Source: Pseudomonadota bacterium
GTDB taxonomy: Bacteria > Pseudomonadota > Gammaproteobacteria > Pseudomonadales > Pseudomonadaceae
NCBI GenBank assembly: GCA_023431055.1
Contig: JAEYXX010000156.1
Coordinates: forward strand, 1-5,196
DNA: 5,196 nt
Direction of reading: 5' to 3'
Under the pieces are notes generated by a model. It did not search any database. It was given only the letters and a program-made list of their open reading frames with translations, and was not told the origin of the DNA. This document shows, in pieces, positions 5,157-5,196 of the stretch (position 1 is its first letter; each line of letters opens with the position of its first letter). A program made the translations under genes and the position numbers.

Positions 5157-5196
5157 ATGCGTGTAACGAGCCGTGCCGCACTGGCGTTCAGTGCCT
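5157..5196 (+). CDS. Start of an unidentified gene, probable exported or membrane protein (3' end outside window)
   Basis: An ATG at 5157 opens a frame reading MRVTSRAALAFSA up to the window edge. It is preceded by a strong ribosome binding site AAGGAG (5144-5149) with 7-nt spacing, which makes it a convincing start even though only 13 codons are visible. The basic start (Arg2, Arg6) followed by AALAFSA looks like the beginning of a signal peptide. NfeD genes are often followed by an SPFH/stomatin gene, but those usually begin with a hydrophobic anchor of different character, so I do not assign that. It lies 88 nt after the NfeD-like stop, with no clear terminator between them, so the two could be co-transcribed. 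Confidence 0.65.
   Translation, partial: MRVTSRAALAFSA

Overview
The window reads as ordinary chromosomal backbone of a GC-rich gammaproteobacterium. It is most likely Pseudomonas or a close relative, judging by codon choice (strong G/C third positions), the overall look of the proteins, and the mix of a TRAP dicarboxylate permease, a DUF502 membrane protein, a DecR-like Lrp regulator and a PilB/GspE-type ATPase. The genus is an inference from sequence character; no marker gene is present. I see no rRNA, tRNA, CRISPR array, insertion sequence, integrase or phage gene.

Layout: 1-311 is the C-terminal end of a TRAP transporter large permease (DctM type), closed by a clear intrinsic terminator (354-380). 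After a 122-nt spacer, a DUF502 membrane protein (503-1174, +) runs convergently into an Lrp/AsnC regulator (1171-1638, -); their stop codons overlap on a shared TTAA. The regulator is divergent from a small protein (1766-2092, +) with a predicted ACT-like fold. The 127-nt space between them carries two GGCA..TGCC dyads that are candidate operators. A full-length 594-aa secretion/pilus-type ATPase (2215-3999, +) follows and overlaps by 26 nt, tail to tail, with a periplasmic L,D-transpeptidase of the YkuD_2 type (3974-4648, -). The last part is divergent from that gene: a possible promoter, a 19-codon leader ORF (4758-4817), a short NfeD-like membrane protein (4814-5068), and the first 13 codons of another gene with a strong ribosome binding site (5157 onward).

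Functionally the genes do not form one obvious pathway. The closest thing to a functional unit is the Lrp regulator with its divergent ACT-like neighbour, possibly together with the co-directional ATPase. The ATPase has all catalytic boxes but no pilin, platform protein or secretin gene beside it in the window. The L,D-transpeptidase and NfeD-like genes both concern the cell envelope and share one divergent control region.

I found no strong evidence for a wholly new system. The observations most worth following are the ACT-like protein beside the Lrp gene with phased dyads, the ATGA-coupled leader ORF in front of an NfeD protein that has no visible Shine-Dalgarno of its own, the missing OB domain of that NfeD protein, and the orphan ATPase.
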